Origin: Gammaproteobacteria bacterium
GTDB taxonomy: Bacteria > Pseudomonadota > Gammaproteobacteria > SZUA-229
Assembly: GCA_013041745.1 (NCBI GenBank)
Contig: JABDRN010000019.1
Span: 62,001-126,000, forward strand
Length of the DNA: 64,000 bases
Direction of reading: 5' to 3'
In this document: in pieces, positions 37,693 through 46,512 of the stretch
Position numbering within the stretch: position 1 is the stretch's first letter
Layout of the letters: every line of letters starts with the position of its first letter
Translations under genes and position numbers: made by a program
Notes under the pieces: generated by a model
The model's input: the letters and a program-made list of their open reading frames with translations, nothing else
Databases searched by the model: none
What the model was told of the DNA's origin: nothing

Positions 37693-38832
37693 ATGAAAAA
37701 GCTGCTTTTTATTCTCTTTCTCGCCTCTGTTCCGCTCGACTATCTGCTAGCTGACGTCGTCAAGCCAGCCCTGGTAGAGATCAATATCGACAAGCAGAGG
37801 TTGGTCAATATCGAGGTGCGCGCCAGCATCGAAGCGTTATTGACAGGGATTAATGCTCAGTACAAGAACACCCAGGATGCGCCTAATGCCGAGGAATACG
37901 ATGATTTCCGTAAACTGCCATCGGAAGAGCTGCATCTGGCGTTTGAGAGTTTCAAGCAGGAGTTTTTAGAGTCTGTGTTCTTACGGGCGGCTGATAATAA
38001 AATAGAACTCGAGATAGCTTCTGTCGAGATCCCACCGACCGGTTATACCAAGGTGCCGCGCATCAGTGTGATAAAACTGAGTGGAAAACTGCCAGTTAAT
38101 ATCGATTCTGTGGAGTGGTATTACCCGGCAAAATTTGGCGATAATGCCGTCCGCGTTCGCCAGATCGATACTGAAAATCAGCAGTGGCACTGGTCTCAGT
38201 GGCAGTGGTTACGCAACGATGAAGTTAGTGATACCTTTTCGCTGACCGAGATCGTCGCCAGTCAGTCGACATTCGACGTTATCGTATCCTATATTTCGAT
38301 CGGTTTTGAACATATCGTACCCAAGGGGCTCGATCACATTTTCTTCATCCTCGGTCTTTTCCTGTTATCAACGCACCTGCGACCCCTGTTATGGCAGGTG
38401 ACGATGTTTACCGTCGCTCATACCATAACGCTTGCGCTGTCGATGAACAATATTGTCGAATTGCCGGCTAATGTGGTCGAACCGCTCATCGCATTGTCTA
38501 TCGCTTATGTCGGTGTTGAGAATATTCTTGCCAGCAGGTTACACAGGAGCCGTTTATTCCTCGTCTTCCTGTTCGGTTTGCTTCATGGTCTCGGTTTTGC
38601 TGGAGTGTTATCCGACTTTGGCATGCCGTCCGACGATTTTGCGCTGGCGCTGATCAGTTTTAACATCGGTGTCGAGTTTGGCCAGCTTGCGGTTATCCTG
38701 ATCGCCTATATTTCGTTGAGAATATGGTTTAAAGATCAACTTATTTATCGCAAAATTGTCGTCGTACCCGGCTCGATGTTTATTTCGGTCGTCGGCCTGT
38801 ACTGGTTCCTGGAGAGGCTGGAACTTTTTTAA
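37693..38832 (+). CDS. HupE/UreJ-family membrane protein
   Basis: A 379-residue protein with a signal peptide (MKKLLFILFLASVPLDYLLA), a soluble periplasmic domain of about 180 residues, and a C-terminal HupE/UreJ_2-type membrane domain of about six helices. The family's histidine motifs are present: HIVPKGLDHIFFILG, TVAHTITLALS and LHGLGFAGVL. Relatives are proposed to carry nickel or cobalt, but no hydrogenase or urease gene is here, so the substrate is open. A TTG at 37672 also opens the frame; ATG 37693 fits the signal peptide. It is divergent from soxB. Confidence 0.85.
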   Translation: MKKLLFILFLASVPLDYLLADVVKPALVEINIDKQRLVNIEVRASIEALLTGINAQYKNTQDAPNAEEYDDFRKLPSEELHLAFESFKQEFLESVFLRAADNKIELEIASVEIPPTGYTKVPRISVIKLSGKLPVNIDSVEWYYPAKFGDNAVRVRQIDTENQQWHWSQWQWLRNDEVSDTFSLTEIVASQSTFDVIVSYISIGFEHIVPKGLDHIFFILGLFLLSTHLRPLLWQVTMFTVAHTITLALSMNNIVELPANVVEPLIALSIAYVGVENILASRLHRSRLFLVFLFGLLHGLGFAGVLSDFGMPSDDFALALISFNIGVEFGQLAVILIAYISLRIWFKDQLIYRKIVVVPGSMFISVVGLYWFLERLELF

Positions 38833-38853
38833 TATATTGGTTAGAGAGTGGTT

Positions 38854-39450
38854 ATGAGAGTAAATTATTTAATTATCCTGGTGTTGAGCGTAATGATTAC
38901 TTCGTGTTCGAAAACCGAAGTGATACAGGACTGGGTGGAAGAGGGCCATGAAAAGACCTATCAGCGCCCGATGATCATCGGTATATCCGATAGTCAGCAG
39001 ACACGTCAGATATACGAAAAGCAATTCGTATCGGAGCTGGCAAAAAGAAATATTACGGCGACGCCAAGTTACAGGCTGATCAATAGCAAACAGAAGATGA
39101 ACCGTGACACGGTGATTGATGCGGTTGAAGGTACTGATATCGATTCGGTTATCATCACCTACCTGGTCTCGTCTGAAACTGAAGTGATGTATCATGAATC
39201 ACCGCTCAGCCAGGGATACTCGGGTGATCCTGACAGCACCAAAGTATCTGCCACGCTGATATCAACCCGCGGCCGCACCAGCAGTGCTGAGATCATTACT
39301 CTGAAGAATGACCTGTATGATGTCGAGACCAAGACCTTGAGATGGACTGCTCAAACAAGAACCGTGGCACCCGAGTCCATCGATGAGGTCGTCACCGAAG
39401 TGACCTCGTTACTGGTAGAGCAGCTGATCGATGATGGCGTTTTGAAATAA
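38854..39450 (+). CDS. Predicted lipoprotein, first of a tandem pair
   Basis: A 198-residue protein with a lipoprotein signal (MRVNYLIILVLSVMITSC; lipid-attachment cysteine near residue 18). The mature part has an alternating alpha/beta pattern and two phrases shared with the next gene: TVIDAVEGTDIDSVIITYLV and TLKNDLYDVETKTLRWTAQT. I cannot name a family with a function. GTG 38848 also opens the frame, but AGAGAG fits ATG 38854 better. It begins 21 nt after the HupE-like gene. Confidence 0.75.
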   Translation: MRVNYLIILVLSVMITSCSKTEVIQDWVEEGHEKTYQRPMIIGISDSQQTRQIYEKQFVSELAKRNITATPSYRLINSKQKMNRDTVIDAVEGTDIDSVIITYLVSSETEVMYHESPLSQGYSGDPDSTKVSATLISTRGRTSSAEIITLKNDLYDVETKTLRWTAQTRTVAPESIDEVVTEVTSLLVEQLIDDGVLK

Positions 39451-39551
39451 CCATATTTAACAGCCACTTGCACCCAATAAGATTAAATTTATTGTGTTTT
39501 GTCGAGCAGTTGTTATGATGCACTTAGTATATAAAAATTAACCTGAAGGAT

Positions 39552-40205
39552 ATGAAAATGAGCTCGTTTAACAAGCACCTCGGCAAAACTGCCGGAATGT
39601 TGATAACTGCGATATTTCTAAGCGCATGTGCTAACACAAAAATCTCTCAATCCTGGGTCGAGCCGGATAATAAACGCTCATATGACGATATATTGATAAT
39701 CGGTATCGGTGAGAGTGAGCAGAACCGGCGCGCTTATGAGAGTCATTTTGTAGAATCCTTGAGAGCGGTGGGCACCGAAGCTGAAGCGAGCTATAAGCTG
39801 ATAAAGAGTAATGAAAAGATCGACCGTGACACCGTGGATAAAGCCATCGATGGCATGGATATCGATGGCGTACTGGTAACGCACATGGTGGCTGTCGACG
39901 AAGAGACCATCTACCGTCCGTCGATGGACTATATGCCGATGTATGGTGGCGGCTATTATGGTGGTCTATACAGCTATTATCCTCATGTAAACAGTTATGT
40001 GACGCGTCCTGGCTATTACACCACGCATGAGACATACACGCTGGAAACGAACCTCTATGATGTCGAGTCAGAGGAACTGGTGTGGTCGGCTCGCAGTCGC
40101 ACGTTTTCACCGGAATCTGTCCAGGAAGTCATCGTCGATCTGACTAAACTGCTGATCAAGGACCTCCAGGAAAAAAATCTTCTCAAGAAGAAACAGCCCA
40201 AATAA
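39552..40205 (+). CDS. Predicted lipoprotein, second of a tandem pair
   Basis: A 217-residue paralogue of the gene just upstream, with a lipoprotein signal ending in IFLSAC. Shared landmarks are SWVEPDNKRSYDDILIIGI, DRDTVDKAIDGMDIDGVLVT and LETNLYDVESEELVWSARSR. It differs by a Gly/Tyr-rich insert MYGGGYYGGLYSYY in the middle and a Lys-rich end. It is preceded by the ribosome-binding site GAAGGA. The pair probably arose by duplication; location just before the Lol genes is suggestive but proves nothing. Confidence 0.77.
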   Translation: MKMSSFNKHLGKTAGMLITAIFLSACANTKISQSWVEPDNKRSYDDILIIGIGESEQNRRAYESHFVESLRAVGTEAEASYKLIKSNEKIDRDTVDKAIDGMDIDGVLVTHMVAVDEETIYRPSMDYMPMYGGGYYGGLYSYYPHVNSYVTRPGYYTTHETYTLETNLYDVESEELVWSARSRTFSPESVQEVIVDLTKLLIKDLQEKNLLKKKQPK

Positions 40206-40249
40206 CACGATCTGATATACCGCATGGCATGATGTGGTCAGGCTTTGCT

Positions 40250-40265
40250 CAGGCATTCGTGCCTG
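40250..40265 (+). other. Hairpin with TTCG loop before the lol genes
   Basis: CAGGCA-TTCG-TGCCTG is a perfect 6-bp stem with a stable TTCG tetraloop, followed by only three T. It could end the lipoprotein transcript or be a structural leader element. Confidence 0.45.
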
Positions 40266-40320
40266 TTTGCCGTATCATGTCGTGCGAGTATGTGAATGAG
40301 ATACTAATTATCTAAACCAT

Positions 40321-41568
40321 ATGTTTCAGCCAAAAGAACTTTTTATCGGTTTACGTTACATACGTGCCAGGCGTAAAAGTCATTTCGTTTCCTTTATCGC
40401 ATTCATATCGATAGCCGGTGTGGCGCTGGGGGTATTTGCCCTTATCGTGGTGCTTTCAGTGATGAACGGATTTGGTAATGAGCTGCGTGACCGCACGCTG
40501 AGCATGACATCACATGCCACCATCAGTGGTTATGATGGTTACGTTCGTGACTGGCGAAGCGTGCTGGAAAAAGCCGAGCAGAGTGCCGAGGTGGTCGCAG
40601 CTGCACCATATATTCGAAAAGAAGTGATGTTATCGAATGGCCGGCGCGTCAGCGGTTCGCTGGTCCGCGGTATCCAGCCGGAGATGGAGAGCCGGGTGTC
40701 GATGGTGGAATCAAAGATGATCTCAGGTAGCCTGATGGACCTGAAGCCGGGCGAGTATGGCCTCGTCGTCGGTCGCGAACTGGCAAATTCTCTGGGAGTC
40801 TACGAAGGCGATCGGATCACCGTGATCACGCCACAGGCGAGTATAACAGCTGTCGGTGTCATGCCTCGTCTGCGGCGCTTCCGTGTCGTAGGCGTGTTCG
40901 AGGTAGGCATGCATCAGTATGATTCGGCGATGGCTTATATGCACCTGGAAGATGCGTCGAAACTGTTCAGTTTTGCAGACAAGGTCAACGGAGTGCGCCT
41001 GAAATTCACTGACCTGTTTGAAGCGCCGCGTATAACCAGGAACATAGAAAGTGAATTCGGTGAAGATTACTGGGTGAAAGACTGGTCTAAACAGCACAAG
41101 AATTTTTTCAGGGCCTTACAGACAGAAAAAACGGTGATGTTTATCATCCTGCTGCTGATGGTTTCAGTCGCTGCGCTGAACATCGTCTCGACCCTGATGA
41201 TGACGGTGACGGATAAGGAGTCAGATATCGCCATCCTGCGGGCACTCGGCATGCGTCCTTCGAGCATCATGACCATCTTTATCATACAGGGCGCGTTCAT
41301 CGGTTTATTTGGAACCATCATCGGTGTCGGTACCGGTGTGCCTGTGGCACTTAATGTGTTCGAGATAGTCTCCTGGTTAGAACAGTTATTCAGTACCGAC
41401 TTCCTGCCCAGCGACGTCTATTACATCAGTGACATCTCGGCAGATGTGAAAGTTAATGAAGTCATTACCTATGCACTGTCAGCTTTCTCGGTAACCGTGC
41501 TGGCGACGATATATCCAGCCTGGCGGGCTTCACGAACCCTGCCGGCAGAAGCGCTGCGATACGAGTAA
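40321..41568 (+). CDS. Lipoprotein-releasing system permease (LolC/LolE/LolF type)
   Basis: Inner-membrane subunit of the ABC machine that releases mature lipoproteins to LolA. The 415-residue product has one N-terminal helix (about 24-48), a periplasmic domain of about 220 residues, and three C-terminal helices (about 275-300, 315-340, 375-400). The N-terminus FIGLRYIRARRKSHFVSFIAFIS is typical. Only one permease gene adjoins lolD, so it may work as a homodimer as LolF does in bacteria that lack separate LolC and LolE, though a second permease elsewhere cannot be excluded. Confidence 0.93.
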   Translation: MFQPKELFIGLRYIRARRKSHFVSFIAFISIAGVALGVFALIVVLSVMNGFGNELRDRTLSMTSHATISGYDGYVRDWRSVLEKAEQSAEVVAAAPYIRKEVMLSNGRRVSGSLVRGIQPEMESRVSMVESKMISGSLMDLKPGEYGLVVGRELANSLGVYEGDRITVITPQASITAVGVMPRLRRFRVVGVFEVGMHQYDSAMAYMHLEDASKLFSFADKVNGVRLKFTDLFEAPRITRNIESEFGEDYWVKDWSKQHKNFFRALQTEKTVMFIILLLMVSVAALNIVSTLMMTVTDKESDIAILRALGMRPSSIMTIFIIQGAFIGLFGTIIGVGTGVPVALNVFEIVSWLEQLFSTDFLPSDVYYISDISADVKVNEVITYALSAFSVTVLATIYPAWRASRTLPAEALRYE

Positions 41569-41663
41569 GCATGGCTGGAGCAATATAATGAATAATCACA
41601 TTTTGATACCGCATATTATGAATCACGACCTTTCATGCGAAGAAACATTCGAGGCGCCCTGAT

Positions 41664-42335
41664 ATGTTACGTGCCATGAACATAGAGAAGATCTTCCATG
41701 ACGGTATACGTGATGACCTGCATGTCCTCAACGACATCAACTTCTCACTGGATAGAGCGGAGACCTCGGCGATCATCGGTTCTTCAGGATCAGGCAAAAC
41801 AACGTTGCTCAACATCCTTGGTGGTCTCGATAAGCCAAGTGCTGGAAAGGTACTACTGAATGAGGTCGATGTTCACAAACTCAGCGAGAAGCAGCGTTGC
41901 ACGGTAAGAAACGAACACTTCGGCTTCATCTACCAGTTCCACCATCTGCTGCCCGAGTTCACCGCTCTGGAGAATGCTGCCATGCCTCTATTGATAAAAG
42001 GCAGTAACGTCGAGCAGTCAAAGCAACAGGCAGAAAAAGTGCTGGCCGATGTCGGCCTGAGCAAGCGCCTGCATCATAAACCCAGTGAATTATCAGGTGG
42101 CGAACGTCAGCGTGCTGCGATCGCGCGTGCACTGATCCACCAGCCTGACTGCATCCTGGCCGATGAACCTACCGGTAACCTTGATAGAAAGAATGCCGAA
42201 CAGGCGATAGACCTGATCATCAACCTGAATAAAGACTACAGAACATCGCTGGTGATCGTCACACACGACCTCAAGATAGCGCAGCGTATGGACAAGATTT
42301 ATACCCTGGAAGACGGTATCCTGAAAAACGCCTGA
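41664..42335 (+). CDS. lolD: Lipoprotein-releasing system ATP-binding protein LolD
   Basis: ATPase of the lipoprotein-release complex, 223 residues. Walker A is IIGSSGSGKTTLLNILGG (about residues 36-53), the ABC signature LSGGERQRAAIARAL (about 145-159), and Walker B ILADEPTGNLDRKN follows. The gene begins 95 nt after the permease gene and converges with the oxidoreductase gene, 5 nt away. Confidence 0.96.
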   Translation: MLRAMNIEKIFHDGIRDDLHVLNDINFSLDRAETSAIIGSSGSGKTTLLNILGGLDKPSAGKVLLNEVDVHKLSEKQRCTVRNEHFGFIYQFHHLLPEFTALENAAMPLLIKGSNVEQSKQQAEKVLADVGLSKRLHHKPSELSGGERQRAAIARALIHQPDCILADEPTGNLDRKNAEQAIDLIINLNKDYRTSLVIVTHDLKIAQRMDKIYTLEDGILKNA

Positions 42336-42340
42336 GTTTT

Positions 42341-45300
42341 TTATAGTAAAACTTTTTCGATACCGCCGTTATTCGCTTTCTGAATAAACTGTTTCTCCCA
42401 GTCCTTACCGTACATCTGGTTCGCCATCTCGATAACGATGTAGTCAGTCTTTAACCCTGTATCATCGGTATAACGTGCCAGTCCCTGCTGGCAGGCCGGG
42501 CAAGAGGTCAGGATCTTGACCTCATCGTTCTTCACCTTATCTTTGCCGGTTACTGCGTTGATGTTCATTGTCAGTTCTTCACGTTTTCGATAGCGTAACT
42601 GTTCTGCTATGTCCGGTCTTGCGGTACCCAGTGTTCCAGACTCGCCGCAACAGCGGTCGCTTGCAGTGACGTCTTTAGCTAACAGTTTTGACGCCACCGA
42701 TACCGGGTTATAATGTTTCATCGGTGTGTGGCAAGGGTCATGAAGCAGATATTCCCTGTCTGTCCTGTCTTGCAGGGTAATGTTTTTTTCCATCAGGTAT
42801 TCGTGGATGTCGAGTAAACGGCAGTCAGGAAAAATCTTTTCAAATTCATATTTCAGTAACTGGTCCATGCAAGTGCCGCAGGAGACGATGACAGTTTTGA
42901 TATCGAGGTAGTTAAGCGTGTTAGCTATACGATGGAACAGTACACGGTTCTCCGTGGTGATCGACCGGCTCTTATCCTGCAGTCCGGCTGCGCTCTGCGG
43001 ATAACCACAGCATAGATAGCCAGGCGGTAACACAGTCTGTACGCCGGCTTCGTAGAGCATGTGTAATGTTGCCATCGCGATCTGGCTGAACAGGCGTTCG
43101 GAGCCACAACCGGGAAAGTAGAATACCGCATCGGAATCATCGTGATTGAGGCTCTGGTCTCTGATGATCGAGACATAGTTGGTATCCTCAAGATCCAGAA
43201 GCGCACGGCTGGTCTTGCGCGGTACCTCTACACGGATGGGTTTACGTACCAGGTTGACCATCTGTGTTGTCTGCTCTACGGCACCGGTGGTGCTCGGCGG
43301 TATCCGATTTTTTCTACCGAGCAAGCCGAGTTTTCGGGCGAAGAAATGACCGAGGTTGATCGCAGAAAAGCCGCCGCGGGCGAGTACGGCTCGCATGGTA
43401 TTAACACTGAGCGGGCTCTTTACATTAAGGAACGCGATTGCCGCCCTGGCACCGAGGTTACTCTTCTTCTTGCCGTGCATGGTCAGCAGGTGGCGCATCT
43501 GGATCGATACATCGCCGAAGTCGATATTGACCGGGCAGGGGCTCAGGCATTTATGGCATGTGGTGCAGTGGTCAGCGATATCATTCATCGAGTCGAAGTG
43601 AGACAGCGAGACACCTCGCCTGGTCTGTTCTTCATAGAGGAAAGCTTCGATCATCAGGCCGGTGGCTAATATCTTGTCGCGTGGCGAATAGTACAGGTTC
43701 GCACGCGGCACATGGGTCATGCATTTCGGTTTGCATTTGCCGCAGCGCAGACAGTTTTTTATCTCGTTGTTCAGCGAGCCCAGTTCACTGTCTTCGAGTA
43801 TGATCGCTTCCTGCTGTACAAGTCGCAGTGATGGCGTGTATGCCAGGTCGAGACTCGATGAAGCAGATAACTTGTCCTTGTTGAAATTCTGTTGCGGATC
43901 GACCCTGTTCTTGTATTCGGCGAAAGCATCCAGTTTTTCATTTTCGAGATACTGGATCTTGGTCAGCCCTATACCGTGTTCGCCGGAGATGACGCCATCG
44001 AGTGACTGCGCTAACGCCATGATCTTATCGACGATCCTATCGGCTTCATGCAGCATGGCGTAGTTATCGGAGTGTACCGGGATATTGGTATGTACGTTTC
44101 CGTCACCGGCATGCATATGCAGGGCAACGAATAACTTCGCGTCTTTTATCTCCCGGTGTATCTGCTTGAACTTCTCACGCACGGGCTTCAGGTCCTGGCC
44201 GGAAAATATTTCACTCAGGGCACGGTATATCTCTTCGCTGTAGGAGATTATGCAGTCACGGCGCAATAGCAGGTCGATCAGGAGATCGCCGTCCCTGATG
44301 CTTTCCTGTTCGCTCTCGAGTAACAGGCTTCTTACTTCTACAGCCGGGGACTCGAGGTTTTGCAGGATGTTGGACCAGCGCTGTTTCCTGGTTGCGATGA
44401 GATGCCTGGCGGTCTCACATTTTTTCTGGATGATCTCTTCTGCTTCAGTACTGGTGGCATATTCATCGTCCTCGGCGGCATCTTTCAGGTTGCTGTCGAG
44501 GTACTGTGTGATGGCGTCACATATCTTTATCTTGTTGTTGATCGACTGTTCGATATTGATGCATTCGATACCGCGATTGTATTCTGCCAGCCGCGGCAAC
44601 GGGATGACGACATCCTCGTTGATCTTGAATGCATTGGTGTGCGCAGAGATGGCAGCCGTTCTCGCGCGGTCGAGCCAGAAACGTTTTCGTGCTTCGGCAC
44701 TGACGGCGATGAAACCCTGGGCATTTCTCTTCTTGCTGGTTTCGATGACCCTCTCGGCAGCCGCTTTTACCAACGTTTCATCATCTGATGCGATGTCTGC
44801 CAGCAATACCATCTTGGGCCGGCCAACAAACGTTCCTTCACTGCTACTCGCCTTGGTGGTGTATTTCACCGCTTTGATATAACGTTCGTCGAGATGTTCG
44901 AGGCCGGTGAGTAAGACCGCTTTATCATCATCGAGCAGCTGTTTCACTTCTACTACCGCCGGCACTGCTTCAGCGATGTCACTGCCGAAAAATTCGAGGC
45001 AGATGGTGCGCTTGTGTTCCGGCATCCTGTGTAGCAGGAAGCGGCCAGAGGTTATCAGGCCATCACAGCCTTCCTTCTGAATACCGGGCAGTCCGGAGAG
45101 GAATTTGTCGGTTACGTCCTTACCAAGTCCTGCTTTGCGAAAATCCTGTCCGTGTAACGACAGTATTTCCGGCTCGCCGATGATAGTGCTGCCATCGGTA
45201 TCGTATCTGGTGATGCTGAATGTAACATCCTGCTGGTCATGTATCTTGCCGAGGTTATGATTGATGCGTTCGACTTCCATCCACAGGCCGTCAGGTGTCA

Positions 45301-46213
45301 CCATGCGCCAGGAGACCAGGTTGTCCAGTGCCGTCCCCCAGGTGACTGCTTTCTTACCGCCGGCATTCATCGCGATATTACCGCCGATGGTCGATGCATC
45401 CTGTGATGTCGGGTCGACAGCAAAGGCCAAAGCGTTGCTCTCAGCCAGATCTGAAACCCGGCGGGTGATGACACCGGCACCGCATTCGACAACCGGGTGG
45501 GTGCCATCGACGCCTGCGAGACTGGTTTGTTTGATCCTGCCAAGGCTTTCCAGTTTCTCGGTATTGATCACAGCCGTATTTGAATGCAACGGGATTGCGC
45601 CTCCGGTATAACCGGTACCGCCACCACGAGGGATGATGGTCAGCCCAAGATCGATGCATGCTCGTACGATTGCAGCGACTTCGTCTTCTGTGTCCGGTTT
45701 GATCACGACGAAAGGCATAGCGATACGCCAGTCGGTGGCATCGGTAGAGTGTGCGACACGAGCCAGGCCGCTGAAATCAATGTTATTGAGCGAAGTGATC
45801 CGACCTAAAACTTTTTTACATTTCTGGCGTAATGCTATCTGGTCTAATAAGCCCTGTTCGAAGCTTTGAATTGCTGCCAGGCAGTTACTGTGCAGTATCA
45901 AAGCATCACTATTGCCATTGGCACGTAACTCGACCTGCTTCAAACGGTGTTTGAGTGCAGAGATCAACGATTCACGGCGTTTTTTATTATTCAGTAAATC
46001 GTCTTTTACATAAGGGTTGCGCTTGATGATCCACATGTCTCCGAGGACTTCGAATAGCATGCGGGCAGAATGACCGGTGCGGCGTGAACCACGGAGCCTT
46101 TCGATGATGTGCCAGCTTTCTTCGCCAAGAAACCGTAGGATGATCTCTCGATCAGAATACGATGTGTAATTATACGGTATCTCACGGATGCGAGCGGTAG
46201 ATGGTTCTGTCAT
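42341..46213 (-). CDS. DUF3683/FAD-linked oxidase with Fe-S and CCG domains
   Basis: A 1290-residue fused oxidoreductase. In order: DUF3683 (REIPYNYTSYSDREIILRFLG, residues 11-31 onward), FAD-binding PCMH domain (IIPRGGGTGYTGGAIPL near 193), FAD-linked oxidase C-terminal domain with HMHAGDGNVHTNIPV and SGEHGIGLTK, a 4Fe-4S pair (CLRCGKCKPKCMTH and CTTCHKCLSPCPVN), and two CCG blocks (YLCCGYPQSA and CCGESGTLG). Relatives are D-2-hydroxyacid (lactate-type) dehydrogenases passing electrons to quinone; the substrate is unknown. It is a single gene, without the glycolate genes glcDEF. Confidence 0.9.
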   Translation of the reverse strand: MTEPSTARIREIPYNYTSYSDREIILRFLGEESWHIIERLRGSRRTGHSARMLFEVLGDMWIIKRNPYVKDDLLNNKKRRESLISALKHRLKQVELRANGNSDALILHSNCLAAIQSFEQGLLDQIALRQKCKKVLGRITSLNNIDFSGLARVAHSTDATDWRIAMPFVVIKPDTEDEVAAIVRACIDLGLTIIPRGGGTGYTGGAIPLHSNTAVINTEKLESLGRIKQTSLAGVDGTHPVVECGAGVITRRVSDLAESNALAFAVDPTSQDASTIGGNIAMNAGGKKAVTWGTALDNLVSWRMVTPDGLWMEVERINHNLGKIHDQQDVTFSITRYDTDGSTIIGEPEILSLHGQDFRKAGLGKDVTDKFLSGLPGIQKEGCDGLITSGRFLLHRMPEHKRTICLEFFGSDIAEAVPAVVEVKQLLDDDKAVLLTGLEHLDERYIKAVKYTTKASSSEGTFVGRPKMVLLADIASDDETLVKAAAERVIETSKKRNAQGFIAVSAEARKRFWLDRARTAAISAHTNAFKINEDVVIPLPRLAEYNRGIECINIEQSINNKIKICDAITQYLDSNLKDAAEDDEYATSTEAEEIIQKKCETARHLIATRKQRWSNILQNLESPAVEVRSLLLESEQESIRDGDLLIDLLLRRDCIISYSEEIYRALSEIFSGQDLKPVREKFKQIHREIKDAKLFVALHMHAGDGNVHTNIPVHSDNYAMLHEADRIVDKIMALAQSLDGVISGEHGIGLTKIQYLENEKLDAFAEYKNRVDPQQNFNKDKLSASSSLDLAYTPSLRLVQQEAIILEDSELGSLNNEIKNCLRCGKCKPKCMTHVPRANLYYSPRDKILATGLMIEAFLYEEQTRRGVSLSHFDSMNDIADHCTTCHKCLSPCPVNIDFGDVSIQMRHLLTMHGKKKSNLGARAAIAFLNVKSPLSVNTMRAVLARGGFSAINLGHFFARKLGLLGRKNRIPPSTTGAVEQTTQMVNLVRKPIRVEVPRKTSRALLDLEDTNYVSIIRDQSLNHDDSDAVFYFPGCGSERLFSQIAMATLHMLYEAGVQTVLPPGYLCCGYPQSAAGLQDKSRSITTENRVLFHRIANTLNYLDIKTVIVSCGTCMDQLLKYEFEKIFPDCRLLDIHEYLMEKNITLQDRTDREYLLHDPCHTPMKHYNPVSVASKLLAKDVTASDRCCGESGTLGTARPDIAEQLRYRKREELTMNINAVTGKDKVKNDEVKILTSCPACQQGLARYTDDTGLKTDYIVIEMANQMYGKDWEKQFIQKANNGGIEKVLL

Positions 46214-46451
46214 GGGTACAGCGTTAACGGCCAGTGTCTTTTAAAAATCTGCATTATACGCTAACAACTCTAACCACATATAAACAAATAATCACCCTGT
46301 AGATGTGAAGGGTACTAGTGTCAGGCAATTGATTCTGTGTAAATAATATCTCAGTAGGCGATTGTTCTGGAAGCGCCTGTATCAGCTTCATCTTTGTCTC
46401 TCAGTCTTTACTTTGTCTGTCTTGACCATGCTGCTGTTTGCTACCATAATC

Positions 46452-46478
46452 CTTGTTTTCTTGGCACTCGCCCCTATA
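46452..46478 (+). promoter_or_regulatory. Sigma-32-like promoter of hrcA
   Basis: CTTGTTT (46452-46458), a 12-nt spacer and CCCCTATA (46471-46478) resemble the heat-shock sigma factor consensus (CTTGAAA and CCCCATnT). The -10 part lies in the centre of the CIRCE operator. Confidence 0.6.
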
Positions 46479-46487
46479 GATTGCTAA
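46461..46487 (+). promoter_or_regulatory. CIRCE operator (HrcA-binding site)
   Basis: TTGGCACTC-N9-GATTGCTAA matches the CIRCE consensus TTAGCACTC-N9-GAGTGCTAA with one mismatch in each arm and the exact 9-nt spacer. It is 25 nt before the hrcA start, so HrcA probably represses its own gene. Confidence 0.85.
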
Positions 46488-46512
46488 AGCATTAATTAGC
46501 AGAACTATTACA

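Larger units (their letters stand above)
46214..46512. other. 299-nt gap between the oxidoreductase gene and hrcA
   Basis: Divergent promoter region. The right end contains the heat-shock promoter and CIRCE described separately. The rest is unremarkable; no reading frame or repeat was recognised. Confidence 0.5.

Noticed and set aside
44250..44882. 210-codon frame antisense to the DUF3683 oxidoreductase
   Set aside because: Mirror of a well-supported coding frame; no family motif.
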